64,000 nucleotides of DNA from Salinicola halophyticus. Its GTDB lineage: Bacteria; Pseudomonadota; Gammaproteobacteria; Pseudomonadales; Halomonadaceae. The stretch spans positions 248,001-312,000 of the forward strand of contig NZ_PZJN01000009.1 in NCBI RefSeq assembly GCF_003206695.1, given 5' to 3'. Shown here in pieces: positions 7,679 through 18,610 of the stretch. How positions within the stretch are numbered: position 1 is the stretch's first letter; every line of letters begins with the position of its first letter. Made by a program: the position numbers and the translations under genes. Under the pieces are notes generated by a model, which worked only from the letters and a program-made list of their open reading frames with translations, made no database searches and was not told where the DNA came from.

Positions 7679-9507
7679 TAGGAGAGCAGCTGCAGCGGAA
7701 TGGTGTAGACGATGGGGGCGAGCAATTCATCCACAGGCGGTACGTGGAGCACGCGCAGGTTGTCGGCGGCGGTCAGCGCCACGCCTTCGTCGGCAAACAC
7801 GAACAGCTCGCCGCCCCGGGCACGCACTTCCTGCAGGTTGGACTTGAGCTTCTCCAGCAGTTCGTCGTTGGGGGCGACGGCGACCACCGGCATGTCGGCA
7901 TCGACCAGCGCCAGCGGGCCGTGCTTGAGCTCGCCGGCCGGGTACGCCTCGGCGTGGATATAGGAGATTTCCTTCAACTTGAGCGCGCCTTCCAGGGCGA
8001 TCGGGAACTGGGTGCCACGGCCCAGGAACAGCGCATGGTGCTTCTCGGCGAAGGCTTCCGACAATTCGGCGATCGGCCCGTCCATGGCCAGCGCGCTGTC
8101 GAGCACCGTCGGCAGGCCGCGTAGCGCCTGGACCAGCGTCGTTTCGCGCTCGTCACCGCGCTGTTTGCGCAGCGAGAGCGTCAGCAGCATCAGGGCGACG
8201 AGCTGGGTGGTGAACGCCTTGGTGGAGGCGACGCCGATCTCCGGGCCGGCCTGGGTCATCAGCGACAGATCGGACTCCCGCGTCAGCGAGCTGCCGGGGA
8301 CGTTGCAGATCGCCAGTGAACCGAGATAACCCTGCCCTCCGTTCTCATTGCGGCTCTCCGCACGGCTCTTGGCACGGCTCTTGGCATAGCGCAGCGCCGC
8401 CAGGGTATCGGCGGTCTCGCCGGACTGGGATAGCGTCACGAACAGGGTGTTTCCCGGCACGACGACTTCGCGGTAGCGGTACTCGGAGGCGACTTCGACC
8501 GTGGTCGGCAGGCCGGCCAACTTCTCGAGCCAGTAGCGCGCCACCATGCCGGCGTGATAGCTGGTACCGCAGGCGACGATATGCACCTGCTTGACCCGCT
8601 CGAACAGCGCCCTGGCGCCGACACCGAAGCTGCTTTCGAGCACGTGGGAACCGCTCAACCGGCCCTCCAGCGTGGCGGCGATCACGGCGGGCTGCTCGTG
8701 AATTTCCTTGAGCATGAAGTGACGATACTCGCCACGGCTGGCAGCGGCATCGCCGTGCTCATAGGTGTGTACCGGACGTTCGACCGGCTTGCCGTCGGAC
8801 TCGAAGATTTCGATGCCTTGGGCATCGGACAGGCGGACCACGTCGCCTTCCTGCAGGTAAATGAAGCGGTCGGTGACCTGCAGAAGCGCCAGCGCATCGG
8901 AAGCGAGGAAGTTCTCGTCGATGCCCACACCGACCACCAGCGGGCTGCCCTTGCGGGCGCCGACTATCTCCCGCGGCGCATCGGCGTGCATCACCGCCAG
9001 CGCGTAGGCGCCGTCGATCCTGTCGAGGGTAGCCTGCACGGCCGCCAGCAGATCGCGGGTTTCGGCACCGTCCTGATTGGCCCTGTCCTGCCGGCGAAAG
9101 GCGCGGTCGATCAGGTGGGCCACGACTTCGGTGTCGGTCTCCGATTCGAACGTCACGCCATCGGCTTCCAATTCAGCCTTGAGCGGCTCGAAGTTCTCGA
9201 TGATGCCGTTGTGGACGATCGCCAACCGCTCGCGCGCCAGATGTGGGTGAGCGTTCACTTCGGAGGGCTTGCCGTGGGTCGCCCAGCGGGTATGCGCGAT
9301 GCCGATGTTGCCGGTCAGGGTACGCTCGGCGAGTTTCTCCTCGAGCGCGGCGACCTTACCCTTGGCGCGTTGCCGCATGAGCTCGCCGGCTGTATTCAGC
9401 ACTGCCATCCCGGCGCTGTCGTAGCCGCGGTACTCGAGTCGCTTCAACCCTTCCAGCAGGATGCCCTGCACGTTACGCGCAGCCAGCGCGGCGACGATTC
9501 CACACAT
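7606..9507 (-). CDS. glmS: Glutamine-fructose-6-phosphate aminotransferase (isomerizing)
   Basis: GlmS makes glucosamine-6-phosphate from fructose-6-phosphate and glutamine, the first step toward UDP-GlcNAc for peptidoglycan and LPS. The protein starts MCGIVA, with Cys2 as the glutaminase nucleophile. The N-terminal class II amidotransferase domain includes the HTRWATHG and HNGIIEN motifs. Two SIS domains follow (ACGTSYHA, LSQSGETADTLAAL), and the C-terminus is LAKSVTVE. At 633 residues it exceeds the usual 609 or so. Part of the excess is a low-complexity insert with AKSR repeats encoded by three 12-bp units at 8351-8386. The DeoR-type regulator gene lies 44 bp upstream in the same direction. 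Confidence 0.97.
   Translation of the reverse strand: MCGIVAALAARNVQGILLEGLKRLEYRGYDSAGMAVLNTAGELMRQRAKGKVAALEEKLAERTLTGNIGIAHTRWATHGKPSEVNAHPHLARERLAIVHNGIIENFEPLKAELEADGVTFESETDTEVVAHLIDRAFRRQDRANQDGAETRDLLAAVQATLDRIDGAYALAVMHADAPREIVGARKGSPLVVGVGIDENFLASDALALLQVTDRFIYLQEGDVVRLSDAQGIEIFESDGKPVERPVHTYEHGDAAASRGEYRHFMLKEIHEQPAVIAATLEGRLSGSHVLESSFGVGARALFERVKQVHIVACGTSYHAGMVARYWLEKLAGLPTTVEVASEYRYREVVVPGNTLFVTLSQSGETADTLAALRYAKSRAKSRAESRNENGGQGYLGSLAICNVPGSSLTRESDLSLMTQAGPEIGVASTKAFTTQLVALMLLTLSLRKQRGDERETTLVQALRGLPTVLDSALAMDGPIAELSEAFAEKHHALFLGRGTQFPIALEGALKLKEISYIHAEAYPAGELKHGPLALVDADMPVVAVAPNDELLEKLKSNLQEVRARGGELFVFADEGVALTAADNLRVLHVPPVDELLAPIVYTIPLQLLSYHVAVLKGTDVDQPRNLAKSVTVE
8351..8386. 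repeat. Three 12-bp tandem units inside glmS
   Basis: Units at 8351-8362 (diverged), 8363-8374 and 8375-8386 read cggctcttggca on the + strand. They encode in-frame repeats of four residues (A-K-S-R) in the linker between the two SIS-domain halves of GlmS, a surface-exposed place where an insert can be tolerated. Confidence 0.8.
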
Positions 9508-9551
9508 AGTCGATACCTTTCAGAATTCGTTGACGGTCTTACTGATTCGCT

Positions 9552-10328
9552 TTACTGATCCGCGGGCCGTTCGGCGATCACCAGCGCCACGTCCTGGCGT
9601 TCGATGGCGGCCGCCGAGACGTCGTCGAGTCGCCAGTCGGTGACCAGCGTGTCGATGCGCGACCAGGGCAGTTCCAGATTGGGGATACGGCGGCCGATCT
9701 TGTCGGCCTCCACCATCACCACCACCTCGCGGGCAACTTCAGCCATCACCCGGGTGAGGCCGAACAACTCGTTGTAGGTGGTGGTCCCGCGTTCGAGGTC
9801 GATACCGTCGGCACCGACGAAGAGCTGGTCGAAGTCGTAGGCGCGCAGCACCTGCTCGGCGACCTGGCCCTGGAAGGATTCCGAGTGCGGATCCCAGGTG
9901 CCGCCGGTCATCAGTAGCGCGGGTTCGGACTCCAGCTCGCGCAGCGCGCCGGCCACGGCGAGCGAGTTGGTCATCACCACCAGACCGCGCAGCCCGCCCA
10001 GCTCGCCGATCAGCGCGGCGGTGGTAGTGCCGCTGTCGACGATGATGCGGTTGTGCTCGCGGATACGCGCTCGCGCCGCCCGGGCGATGGCCTGCTTGAA
10101 CGGCGACAATGCCTGTGCCGGCTCGGCGAGCATCTCCTGAGGCAACGGTGCCGCCCCGCCGTAGCGCCGCAGCAGCAGGCCGCTGCGCTCCAGCGTGTTG
10201 AGATCCTTGCGGACGGTGACTTCGGAGATCGCGAAGCGGCTCGCCAACGTCTCGACCGGGGTTTCCCCGTGTTCGTTGACGTAGGCGAGAATGGCGTGGC
10301 GGCGCTGAGCAGTGTCGCGTTTGGGCAT
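9552..10328 (-). CDS. glmR: DeoR family regulator, probable glmS regulator
   Basis: A 258-residue DeoR/GlpR-type regulator. The N-terminal winged helix (RRHAILAYVNEHGETPVETLASRFAISEVTVRKDL, about residues 9-45) is followed by RRYGGA and a C-terminal sugar-phosphate sensor domain (DSGTTTAALIGEL, FVGADGIDLERG). It is encoded directly before glmS, as GlmR is in Pseudomonas, so control of amino-sugar synthesis is likely. No clear Shine-Dalgarno precedes the start. Three agtttcga words at exact 21-bp steps overlap the start region and probably form its own operator. Confidence 0.8.
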   Translation of the reverse strand: MPKRDTAQRRHAILAYVNEHGETPVETLASRFAISEVTVRKDLNTLERSGLLLRRYGGAAPLPQEMLAEPAQALSPFKQAIARAARARIREHNRIIVDSGTTTAALIGELGGLRGLVVMTNSLAVAGALRELESEPALLMTGGTWDPHSESFQGQVAEQVLRAYDFDQLFVGADGIDLERGTTTYNELFGLTRVMAEVAREVVVMVEADKIGRRIPNLELPWSRIDTLVTDWRLDDVSAAAIERQDVALVIAERPADQ

Positions 10329-10329
10329 G

Positions 10330-10379
10330 AGTTTCGATTAAGTTAGAGTAAGTTTCGAAATCCGGCAATTAAGTTTCGA
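10330..10379. promoter_or_regulatory. Candidate DeoR-type operator: three direct repeats at 21-bp steps
   Basis: The 8-mer agtttcga occurs at 10330-10337, 10351-10358 and 10372-10379, spaced exactly 21 bp, two helical turns. TTTCG-type words are common in DeoR-family operators. The position immediately upstream of the regulator start suggests autoregulation and control of glmS. Confidence 0.6.
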
Positions 10380-10422
10380 TTCGAAAGATAATAGAGGCGA
10401 ATCAAAACCGATTTCTCTCATG

Positions 10423-10457
10423 CCGTCAAGTGAGAGCTAGCCCCGTCAAGTGAGAGC
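10423..10457. repeat. Two 15-bp direct repeats downstream of kdpE
   Basis: The word ccgtcaagtgagagc occurs at 10423-10437 and 10443-10457, 20 bp apart, just beyond the kdpE stop. Confidence 0.75.
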
Positions 10458-10478
10458 GAACGTCGGCAAGCGTTTCGC

Positions 10479-11183
10479 TCACTGGCTGAGCAAGCGATAG
10501 CCGATGCCGGCCTCGGTCTGGATCCGATGCGGATCGTCGGGATCGTCGCCCAGCTTCTGGCGCAGACGACTGATGACGATACGCAGGTAGTGGGTGTCGT
10601 GGACGTGAACCGGACCCCATATCTCCGCCAGCAGCTGATGCTGAGTGACGACACGATCGGGTTGGCGTGCCAGCATCGCCAGCACGCTGAATTCACGTGG
10701 CGTGAGATGGACGGTCTCGCCGCCCCGAACGATCCGGTGTCGAGCCAGATCGATGGTCAGCTCGCCGAGCTTCAGCCCTTCGCCGAGGGTACCGGGCGTG
10801 GTCGTGCGTAGCGCGGCCCTTACCCGCGCCAGCAGTTCCTGAATGCCGAACGGTTTGGTGATGTAGTCATTGGCGCCGGCATCCAGCGCCGCCACTTTCT
10901 CCGTTTCGCTGGCGCGCGCCGATACCACCAGCACCGGCACCTCGCTCTGGGCGCGCAGGGCATCGAGCACTTCCATGCCGTCCATGTCGGGCAGCCCCAG
11001 GTCGAGGAGCACCAGATCGGGGCGCTGATGGTTGAACGCCGCCATGCCTGTATTACCGTCTTCCGTCTCGATCACCTCGAACCCTTGAGAGGTCAGGCTG
11101 ATTCGCATGAAACGACGGATCTGGCGCTCATCCTCGATCAGCAGAATGCGCGGCCCGCGTTCTCCCTTCGCCAAATCACTCAT
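10479..11183 (-). CDS. kdpE: KDP operon response regulator
   Basis: A 234-residue OmpR/PhoB-type response regulator. The receiver domain begins RILLIEDERQIRRF, with the phosphoacceptor in LVLLDLGLPDMDG and the conserved Lys in YITKPFG. The C-terminal winged helix contains HLTPREFSVLAMLARQPDRVVT and DTHYLRIVISRLRQKL. Phosphorylated KdpE activates kdpFABC during potassium limitation or osmotic stress. The ATG at 11183 follows GAGGAG and overlaps the kdpD stop by 8 bp, so translation is coupled to kdpD. Confidence 0.95.
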   Translation of the reverse strand: MSDLAKGERGPRILLIEDERQIRRFMRISLTSQGFEVIETEDGNTGMAAFNHQRPDLVLLDLGLPDMDGMEVLDALRAQSEVPVLVVSARASETEKVAALDAGANDYITKPFGIQELLARVRAALRTTTPGTLGEGLKLGELTIDLARHRIVRGGETVHLTPREFSVLAMLARQPDRVVTQHQLLAEIWGPVHVHDTHYLRIVISRLRQKLGDDPDDPHRIQTEAGIGYRLLSQ

Positions 11184-14037
11184 TCCTGCTCCTCTCGACC
11201 GCGTTGCCGCCATTTTCGACCGCGTTCCCGCCATTCTCTATCGCCGTCCCGTCATTCTCCACTGCGTTGACCAATGGCGGATACTCCCCCTGTATGGGCA
11301 CCTCGCTGGCGGGAGGTTCCCAGATCGGCAACCGGATCTGGATGTCGGTGCCCTGCCCCCAATCCGCCGGGCCGGCGCTGATCTCGCCACCGTGGGCACC
11401 GACCATGCCTCGGCAGATGGCGAGTCCGAGACCGCTACCCTGTGGCCCGCGGTCGCCCTCGCCACCGCTAAAGAACATGTCGAAGATGCGTTCTCGCAGC
11501 GCCTCGTCGATACCCGGCCCCTGGTCGGTGACATGGATCACCACCTGATCGGCCTCCCTGGCACCGGAGATGCGCAATCGCCCGCCCTGGGGTGAAAATC
11601 GCGCGGCGTTCTCGATCACGTTGATCAATGCCTGTTCGATCAGCGCCGGATGGACGTAAAGCAGTGGCAGGTCGGCGGCAAGATGACGCTCGACCGTCAG
11701 CGGTTCGACCACCGATTTGAGACGCTTGAGGGCCGAGGCGATGATATCCGACAGCGCGACCCAGTCTCGCTCGAGCTTCAGTCCGCCATGACCCAGCCGG
11801 GTCATGTCCAGCAGGTTCTGAATGTAGCGATTGAGTCGTTCGCTTTCACTGAGAATACCGTCGAGCAGTTCCTGGCGGTCGGTTTCGGCCAGCTGCGACC
11901 AGAGCTCCCGCAGCGAACTGGCGGAGCCGATGATCGAGGCCAGCGGCGTGCGCAGATCGTGGGAGACGGACGACAGCAGCGCCGAGCGCAGACGTTCGTT
12001 CTCCTCGGCCAGCCGCGCGGTGCCGAGATCGGCGACCAGCCGCGTGCGTGCCAGGGCGCTGCCCAACTGGTTGACCAGATTGTCGATCAGCGCCTCTTCG
12101 GCGGCATCGAGCGGACGCTCGCGATCTCCCAGCGCCAGCCCCAGCACGCCGCGAAGCGTGTCGTTTTCGACGACGGGCTCGAACCGCCAGCGCTGCGCGC
12201 TCAGGGTCTGGGTGCCGTGACCGCTCGGCCGCGCATGCTGATGCGTCCATCGCGACGCCTGGAGCGCAGGGGGTTCGAGCGCGATCTGTCCCGGGTGGGA
12301 GGCCGTGACCCGGGGCGGTCCGGCAGCATCGTCGCTCTCGACGAACACGCAGGGCAGCCCGAGCGTGTCGGCCAGCGCCTTGACCGCAATGTCGCGAACG
12401 CGGGCGTGATCGGCAGCGCTCGCCAACGAGCGCGAGATCGACAGCATCTCCTGGATCCGATGGCGACTCTCACGAAGTTCGCTCAACTGCCGCCGCACCT
12501 TGCCCGCCAGCTGGCCGGCGACCACTGCCACCAGGCAGAAGATCAGCACCGTCAGGACCTGATCCTGATGGATCATTGCCAGCGTGAAGCGCGGCTCGGT
12601 GAACAGAAAGTTGTAGACCAGAGCGCTGAACACCACCGCCAGCATCGCCGAGCGCGTGCCCGCGCGCAGCGCACTAGCAAGGACGGCAGCCAGAAAGATC
12701 AGCGACAGATTGGCCAGCTCGACCTGGGTCGAAAGCAGCTGGGCCGCCAGCGCCGCCAGCGCGGTGCCCGCCAGCGGCCACAGCCACTCCCGCGCCAACG
12801 GCGGTTGCCAGCGGGGACGAGAGGGCCGCGTCATCGCCTCTTCGTCGGCCAGCACGATCAGATCGAACGGCGGGCGCCGCGCCAGCAGCCGGTCGACCAG
12901 CGGTCGTCGCCATCCCGATCGCCACCCCGATCGCCACCCCGATCGCCACCACACGGGTTGCCACCACGCCTGTCGCCGTGAAGTCGCCCGTCCGATCATC
13001 AAGGCGGTGATATTGTGGCGTGCCGCGTGGTCCAGTAGCTCCGCCAGCGGGTCGTCACCGCTGAGAGTTTCCCAACGCCCGCCCAACTGCTCGGCCTGCT
13101 GGCGCAGATTGCTCGACTCGCTGGCCGTGGCGGGATCGACATCGCGAAGCGGCGTGACCTGCACGGCCTGCCAGGGTGCCTGGTGACGCTGAGCCCAGCG
13201 GCTGGCCGCCCGCAGCAGGCCGTGATCGCCACGCTTGCCTTTCACCGCCACCAACAGTTTTGCCCGCACCGGCCAGGGGCCCGTCACGCCGCTGGCGTCC
13301 ATGACCTGGCGCACGTCGCTGTCGAGGCGATCCGACATCACGCGTAGCGCCAGTTCACGCAGCGCGGTGAGATTGCCAGGCGAAAAATAGTGCTCCAGCG
13401 CCGTCCGCGCCTGTTCCGGCACGTAGACCTTGCCCTGCTGCAGGCGCTCGATCAGCTCGGCGGGCGTGAGATCGATCAACGAAATGTCCCGGGCTCGAGC
13501 GATCAGCCGATCGGGGACCGTTTCGCGCATCCGAATACCGGTGATCCGCGCCACATCGTCGTTAAGACTGTCGACATGCTGGACGTTGAGCGTGGTCCAG
13601 ACATCGATACCTGCATCGAGCAGCTCTTCGATATCCTGCCAGCGCCGGGCGTGACGACCACCGGGAATATTGCGATGGGCCAGTTCGTCGACCAGCAGGA
13701 TCTGCGGTCGCCGCGTCAGCGCGGCGTCGAGGTCGAATTCATGGAAGGTGCGCCCATGACGTTCCCTGGGCGTCAGCGCCAGACTCGGCAGCTCGTCGCA
13801 CAGGCGTTCGGTCTCCTCGCGGCCGTGTGCTTCGATGACGCCCAGCAGCACGTCGCCCCCGGCGTCGAAACGTTCCCGCGCGGTACGCAGCATGGCGCTC
13901 GTCTTGCCCACGCCGGGGGCGGCGCCGAGAAAGATTCGCAGCGATCCGTCATGACCGGCCCGCGTCGTTGCCAACAGGGCGTCCGGATCGGGGCGCTGCA
14001 CCTCGCGGGAATGATTCACGGTTTCGATCTCCGACAA
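11176..14037 (-). CDS. kdpD: Osmosensitive potassium channel histidine kinase
   Basis: KdpD phosphorylates KdpE. At 953 residues it is longer than E. coli KdpD (894). The N-terminal KdpD domain has Walker A GAAPGVGKT (residues 38-46) and LVDELAH. A USP-like domain follows (KLLVAVKGKRGDHGLLR), then a four-helix DUF4118 membrane region, a GAF domain, HisKA with SVSHDLRTP (His693) and an ATPase domain (GPQGSGLGLAI). Extra length comes partly from two in-frame tandem repeats. One is RSGW repeats after the USP domain (12-bp units at 12916-12951); the other is a C-terminal seven-residue ENGGNAV repeat (21-bp units at 11198-11260). Confidence 0.95.
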   Translation of the reverse strand: MSEIETVNHSREVQRPDPDALLATTRAGHDGSLRIFLGAAPGVGKTSAMLRTARERFDAGGDVLLGVIEAHGREETERLCDELPSLALTPRERHGRTFHEFDLDAALTRRPQILLVDELAHRNIPGGRHARRWQDIEELLDAGIDVWTTLNVQHVDSLNDDVARITGIRMRETVPDRLIARARDISLIDLTPAELIERLQQGKVYVPEQARTALEHYFSPGNLTALRELALRVMSDRLDSDVRQVMDASGVTGPWPVRAKLLVAVKGKRGDHGLLRAASRWAQRHQAPWQAVQVTPLRDVDPATASESSNLRQQAEQLGGRWETLSGDDPLAELLDHAARHNITALMIGRATSRRQAWWQPVWWRSGWRSGWRSGWRRPLVDRLLARRPPFDLIVLADEEAMTRPSRPRWQPPLAREWLWPLAGTALAALAAQLLSTQVELANLSLIFLAAVLASALRAGTRSAMLAVVFSALVYNFLFTEPRFTLAMIHQDQVLTVLIFCLVAVVAGQLAGKVRRQLSELRESRHRIQEMLSISRSLASAADHARVRDIAVKALADTLGLPCVFVESDDAAGPPRVTASHPGQIALEPPALQASRWTHQHARPSGHGTQTLSAQRWRFEPVVENDTLRGVLGLALGDRERPLDAAEEALIDNLVNQLGSALARTRLVADLGTARLAEENERLRSALLSSVSHDLRTPLASIIGSASSLRELWSQLAETDRQELLDGILSESERLNRYIQNLLDMTRLGHGGLKLERDWVALSDIIASALKRLKSVVEPLTVERHLAADLPLLYVHPALIEQALINVIENAARFSPQGGRLRISGAREADQVVIHVTDQGPGIDEALRERIFDMFFSGGEGDRGPQGSGLGLAICRGMVGAHGGEISAGPADWGQGTDIQIRLPIWEPPASEVPIQGEYPPLVNAVENDGTAIENGGNAVENGGNAVERSRNE
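11198..11260. repeat. Three 21-bp tandem units at the kdpD 3' end
   Basis: Units 11198-11218, 11219-11239 and 11240-11260 encode the C-terminal heptad-like peptide ENGGNAV in slightly diverged copies. It lies beyond the ATPase domain and is probably a dispensable tail. Confidence 0.75.
12916..12951. repeat. Three 12-bp tandem units inside kdpD
   Basis: The + strand unit cgatcgccaccc is repeated at 12916, 12928 and 12940. On the coding strand it adds repeats of the tetrapeptide G-W-R-S near the end of the USP-like domain. Confidence 0.8.
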
Positions 14038-14068
14038 TCCGCTTCAGGATAGCGGGCGCGTCTCGATC

Positions 14069-14725
14069 TCATTCGATAGCGTCCAGGGCCAGATTGAGTG
14101 CCAGCACGTTGACGGTCGGCTGACCGAGCCAGCCGCCGCTGTCACTATAGCGCTCGACCAGCGCGGTGACAGCCGAAGGTGTCAGGCCGCGCACGCGCGC
14201 GACACGATCGACCTGAATGGCTGCCGCTTCGGGGCTGATGGCCGGGTCGATCCCTGATCCAGAGGCGGTCAGCAGGTCCACCGGTATCCGGCCCGGCTCG
14301 ACGCCGTCGCGGGCGGTGATCTGCCCGGTGTCGGCCTCGGCGCGTTCCCGCAATGCAGGGTTGCTCGGCGCCAGGTTGGAACCGCCAACCGCGTCGGCGG
14401 CGTAATCCACCGCCGATGGCCGGCCCTGAAAATAGCGTTCGCTGGTGAATCGCTGACCCACCAGCGACGAGCCGATGACCCGACCCTCCGCATCGGCCAG
14501 CAGACTGCCGTTGGCCTGATGAGAAAACCCCAACTGGCCCAATCCGACCACCACCAGCGGATAGAGCAGACCGAGCACCACCGCCATGAGCAGACTGAAG
14601 CGGATTGCCGTCAGCCAGCTGCCGGAGCCGGCAAAGCGATGGGCAGCTTGAGAGGTCTCATGGGGATCACCATGAGCGGAAAGGTCGTGACTAAGCGCGT
14701 CGTGACGGGAATCAGTGACTGACAT
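14069..14725 (-). CDS. kdpC: Potassium-transporting ATPase subunit C
   Basis: KdpC is the single-span subunit that stabilises nucleotide binding by KdpB. The 218-residue protein has a polar N-terminal extension of about 35 residues, one membrane helix (FSLLMAVVLGLLYPLVVVGL), and typical periplasmic motifs: ANGSLL, GSSLVGQ, YFQGRPSA, NLAPSNPAL and GSGIDPAISPEAA. It is placed 18 bp downstream of kdpB in the operon. Confidence 0.95.
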   Translation of the reverse strand: MSVTDSRHDALSHDLSAHGDPHETSQAAHRFAGSGSWLTAIRFSLLMAVVLGLLYPLVVVGLGQLGFSHQANGSLLADAEGRVIGSSLVGQRFTSERYFQGRPSAVDYAADAVGGSNLAPSNPALRERAEADTGQITARDGVEPGRIPVDLLTASGSGIDPAISPEAAAIQVDRVARVRGLTPSAVTALVERYSDSGGWLGQPTVNVLALNLALDAIE

Positions 14726-14743
14726 GGCAAGTCTCCAGAAATC

Positions 14744-16774
<2,031 letters not shown>

Positions 16775-16841
16775 GTCTCTTTCCTCGATCCCGTTTCCAC
16801 CAGTCCCGCTCCGTCAATTCCGTTTCCGTCGACGCGATTCA

Positions 16842-18608
16842 TCAGGGCAGGGTCAACTGCTCGGCGATCGGACCCAGCACCAGCGCGGGCAGGAAACCGA
16901 GCAGGTTGACGATGACGATGACACCCGCGGTCAGGCCGACGAACGCACCACCCTCCAGCGACAGGGTGCCGCGCCCTTGTGGCGCCGTGCGTTTTTCCAT
17001 CAACCATCCAGCCACCGCCAGCGGCACCAGCATCGGCAGGAAACGGCCGACCGCCAGCGCCAGCACGCAGGCCAGGTTCCACCATGGCGCACCGTCGCCG
17101 AGTCCCTCGAAGCCGGAGCCGTTGTTGGCGAATGCCGAGGTGTATTCGTAGAGCACCTGCGAGAGCCCATGAAAGCCAGGATTGGAATTGCCGGTCAGGG
17201 AGGGAAACGCCACGGTGATGGCGGTCAAGCCGAGGATGATCAGGGGTTGCGCCAGAATCGCCAGCGAGATCCAGCGCATCTCGCGGGTCTCCAGCGGCTT
17301 GCCGAACAGCTCCGGCGCGCGGCCGATCATCAGCGACCCGATGAACGCCGCCAGCATCAGATAGAGCAGATAGCCGATCAGACCCACGCCGATGCCGCCG
17401 AAGGTGACGTTGACGAACATGTCCATCAGCAGGCCCAGCCCGCCCAGCGGATTGAAGCTGTCGTGCATGGCGTTGACGGAGCCGTTGGAGGTCTGCGTCG
17501 TCCAGCTTCCCCACAGCGCGGAGAGATCGCTGCCGAAACGCACCTCCTTGCCTTCGAGGTTGGGACTGCCCTCGACGGCGAGCCCGGCCAGCGCGGCGTT
17601 GGGCAGGCGCTCCGAAACCACGATCAGGGTGGTGGTGATCAACGAGAACGCGATCATCACCGCGCCGATACCCATCATCAGCCGGCGACGGCCGCTGATG
17701 ACACCGACGGCGATCAGCGTTGCCACCGGAATCAGCAGCAGTGCGATCGTTTCGACAAGATTCGCCAATCCGGTCGGATTCTCCAGCGGCACGGTCGAAT
17801 TGGGGCCATACCAGCCGCCACCGTTGGTGCCCAACTGCTTGATCGCCACCATCGGCGCCACCGGGCCGCGCGGAATGACCTGTGCCGCGCCGCCATCGAG
17901 CATCGTCACGCTCTGCGCTCCCTGATAGGTGGCCGGCACGCCCTGCCACACCAGGACCAGCGCCACCAACAGCGACAGCGGCAGCAGCACCCGCACCACG
18001 ATCCGCGTGAGGTCGACGTAGTAATGACCGACACAGTAGTTACCGACCGAGCAGTTACCGACCGAATCGTGGCCCACCCCGTGCCCGGCGGGCGTTGTGG
18101 ACGCATTGGTGCTGACGGTCGTGCTGGAGGTCTGGCGCTTGAGCAGCGTGCGCGTGATGGCGAGCAACACTGCCAGGCCGGTCGCCGGGGTCAGAAACTG
18201 CAGCGTGACGATGGCAAGCGTCTGGCTCAGGTAGGAGAGCTGCGCCTGGCCCGAATAGTGCTGCTGATTGGTATTGGTGGCGAACGAGACCGCGGTGTGC
18301 AGCGCCGTATCCCAGTTCATGCCGGGGATGCCATCGGGGTTGAGCGGCAGCAGGCCCTGGCTCATGAAGACGATCCAGGCAAGCCCGATCAGCAGCAGGT
18401 GAAGTGTCAACACGGCCAGCAGATAGGCCGACCACGTCATCGACGCCCGTCGGTCGACGCCGGCCAGGCGCATCAGGACCGATTCCACCGGCCCGAAGAG
18501 ACGATCCATCACGGTGGATCGATCCGTATCCAGCGCTCGGCCCATGTAAAGACCCAGTGGCAGCGCCAATCCGATCAGCAGGGCATAGCAGAGCATCATC
18601 GCGTTCAT
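16842..18608 (-). CDS. kdpA: Potassium-transporting ATPase potassium-binding subunit
   Basis: KdpA is the channel-like subunit that binds potassium. The 588-residue protein has the four pore loops of the family, including TNTNQQHYSG, TNGGWYGPNS, TFGGIGVG and ANNGSGFEG. It is about 25-30 residues longer than E. coli KdpA. The excess sits in a cytoplasmic loop after the fourth helix (TSSTTVSTNASTTPAGHG followed by SVGN repeats). The repeats are encoded by three 15-bp units at 18025-18069. The start at 18608 lies two bases after the kdpF stop. Confidence 0.95.
   Translation of the reverse strand: MNAMMLCYALLIGLALPLGLYMGRALDTDRSTVMDRLFGPVESVLMRLAGVDRRASMTWSAYLLAVLTLHLLLIGLAWIVFMSQGLLPLNPDGIPGMNWDTALHTAVSFATNTNQQHYSGQAQLSYLSQTLAIVTLQFLTPATGLAVLLAITRTLLKRQTSSTTVSTNASTTPAGHGVGHDSVGNCSVGNYCVGHYYVDLTRIVVRVLLPLSLLVALVLVWQGVPATYQGAQSVTMLDGGAAQVIPRGPVAPMVAIKQLGTNGGGWYGPNSTVPLENPTGLANLVETIALLLIPVATLIAVGVISGRRRLMMGIGAVMIAFSLITTTLIVVSERLPNAALAGLAVEGSPNLEGKEVRFGSDLSALWGSWTTQTSNGSVNAMHDSFNPLGGLGLLMDMFVNVTFGGIGVGLIGYLLYLMLAAFIGSLMIGRAPELFGKPLETREMRWISLAILAQPLIILGLTAITVAFPSLTGNSNPGFHGLSQVLYEYTSAFANNGSGFEGLGDGAPWWNLACVLALAVGRFLPMLVPLAVAGWLMEKRTAPQGRGTLSLEGGAFVGLTAGVIVIVNLLGFLPALVLGPIAEQLTLP
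18025..18069. repeat. Three 15-bp tandem units inside kdpA
   Basis: Units 18025-18039, 18040-18054 and 18055-18069 share ttaccgaccgannag-type sequence and encode five-residue repeats around S-V-G-N in a KdpA loop. Confidence 0.75.
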
Positions 18609-18610
18609 GG

